From contig NC_092265.1 of the NCBI RefSeq assembly GCF_036320965.1, positions 4,179,001 through 4,243,000 on the forward strand: a stretch of 64,000 nt of DNA, given 5' to 3'. Below, one piece after another: positions 63,336-64,000 of this stretch. This DNA comes from Panulirus ornatus. Lineage: Eukaryota; Arthropoda; Malacostraca; Decapoda; Palinuridae. The notes beneath the pieces are model-generated. The model saw only the letters and a list, made by a program, of their open reading frames with translations, searched no databases and was not told the DNA's origin. The stretch's first letter is position 1. Every line of letters begins with the position of its first letter. A program made the position numbers and the translations under genes.

Positions 63336-64000
63336 CTGTTGGGAAAGACGTCACGAAAGATTGATAATGCAAACGAACTCAAAGAAGAAATAAAATTCGG
63401 TGATGCTGTGACGAGAATTATAGAATTAGAAAGAGAAAAAAGAAGACACGTATGTATATAAACACACACAGACCTACAGCCAGAGAGAGTGATGAACATT
63501 GCTTATGCCAACCCTTAAACTTGGAGGCTTTGAAGCCCCAAGACACCCATTATGGAACACCCGCAACGGCAAGGTAGTCATACACGTCCGCCGGGACAAC
63601 AATCATGAAGTTTGACGATGTGTTTGTGGTCATCTCTCCAGGGTAAGTGAAGGACAGTTGAAGGATAGGCGTCTTGTGTGGGAATGAGCTCTCCTGTGAT
63701 ATGCTGTATTAGTATTTGTAAAAGGGTAAGCGTGAGTGAGTCCCTCTTCACCTGTCGTAAACACAAAGATAACTCACCTGTCGTAAACACAAAGATAACT
63801 CACCTGTCGTAAACACAAAGATAATGGACGTAATGGTTATTCACAAGGGCTGTCTTAATTGCATTGTCTCATACTTTGCCTTTGGCAGAGCGAAAGCTGA
63901 TATTACAAATAAGTAAGGAAGGAATGTACACATAGCGAAAGCCATATTCATGTAAACTAACAGCAAGAAAATGGCTTTCACGCGCTGTTTGTCTGAAGAG
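63336..64000. other. Intron 1 or upstream of gene D
   Basis: Upstream side of the first recognised exon of D. A short direct repeat (TCACCTGTCGTAAACACAAA followed by GATAAC) occurs about three times at 63750-63823. No exon 1 with signal peptide could be found. Confidence 0.6.

Overview
This window looks like nuclear DNA from an arthropod, most likely a decapod crustacean. Its genes are split into short exons with canonical GT/AG borders. It holds an arthropod-type serine protease homolog with the GDGGSP signature, tRNA-derived SINE copies and a decayed LINE tail. Long dinucleotide repeats of all three kinds (AT, AG/CT, AC/GT) are extremely dense. Nothing suggests a bacterial or plasmid origin. 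The species assignment is inference from these features.

Layout. Positions 1-4560 are a tandem array of a ~1.42 kb unit (three copies plus a partial one). Positions 4560-24100 show no recognisable protein-coding gene. They hold microsatellites, several minisatellites (25, 24 and 35 bp units), a SINE 3' fragment and a LINE relic at 19.6 kb. From 24.1 kb to the right edge lies a cluster of four paralogous genes of the cyclase / kynurenine-formamidase-like metal-dependent hydrolase family (PF04199 type), called here A (minus, 24115-26849), B (plus, 36967-40360), C (plus, 55119-58441) and D (minus, 60759 to beyond 63335, first exon not found in the window). All four share the same intron positions and phases; exon 2 is always 125 nt, exon 3 is 207 or 210 nt and exon 4 is 188 nt. 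Between B and C, on the minus strand (41798-48565), sits a nine-exon gene for a secreted serine protease homolog of 340 aa whose catalytic Ser is Gly.

How the genes relate. A, B and C have N-terminal signal sequences and hydrophobic C-terminal tails that suggest secretion and possibly GPI or membrane anchoring. D stops before such a tail, but an in-frame hydrophobic extension follows its TAG. C and D keep the full set of expected metal ligands (HxGTHxDxPxH plus a His and a Glu 12 residues apart). B has Asp-to-Asn and His-to-Gln changes at ligand positions. A has lost three ligands and has gained a His-rich/acidic segment. The locus therefore looks like a local gene-family expansion in which two members have drifted toward pseudoenzymes, next to a protease homolog that is itself a pseudoenzyme. 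The substrate of C and D is unknown; kynurenine formamidase is only the best-known activity of the family.

All exon joins were made by eye from splice consensus and paralog comparison; transcripts would be decisive.
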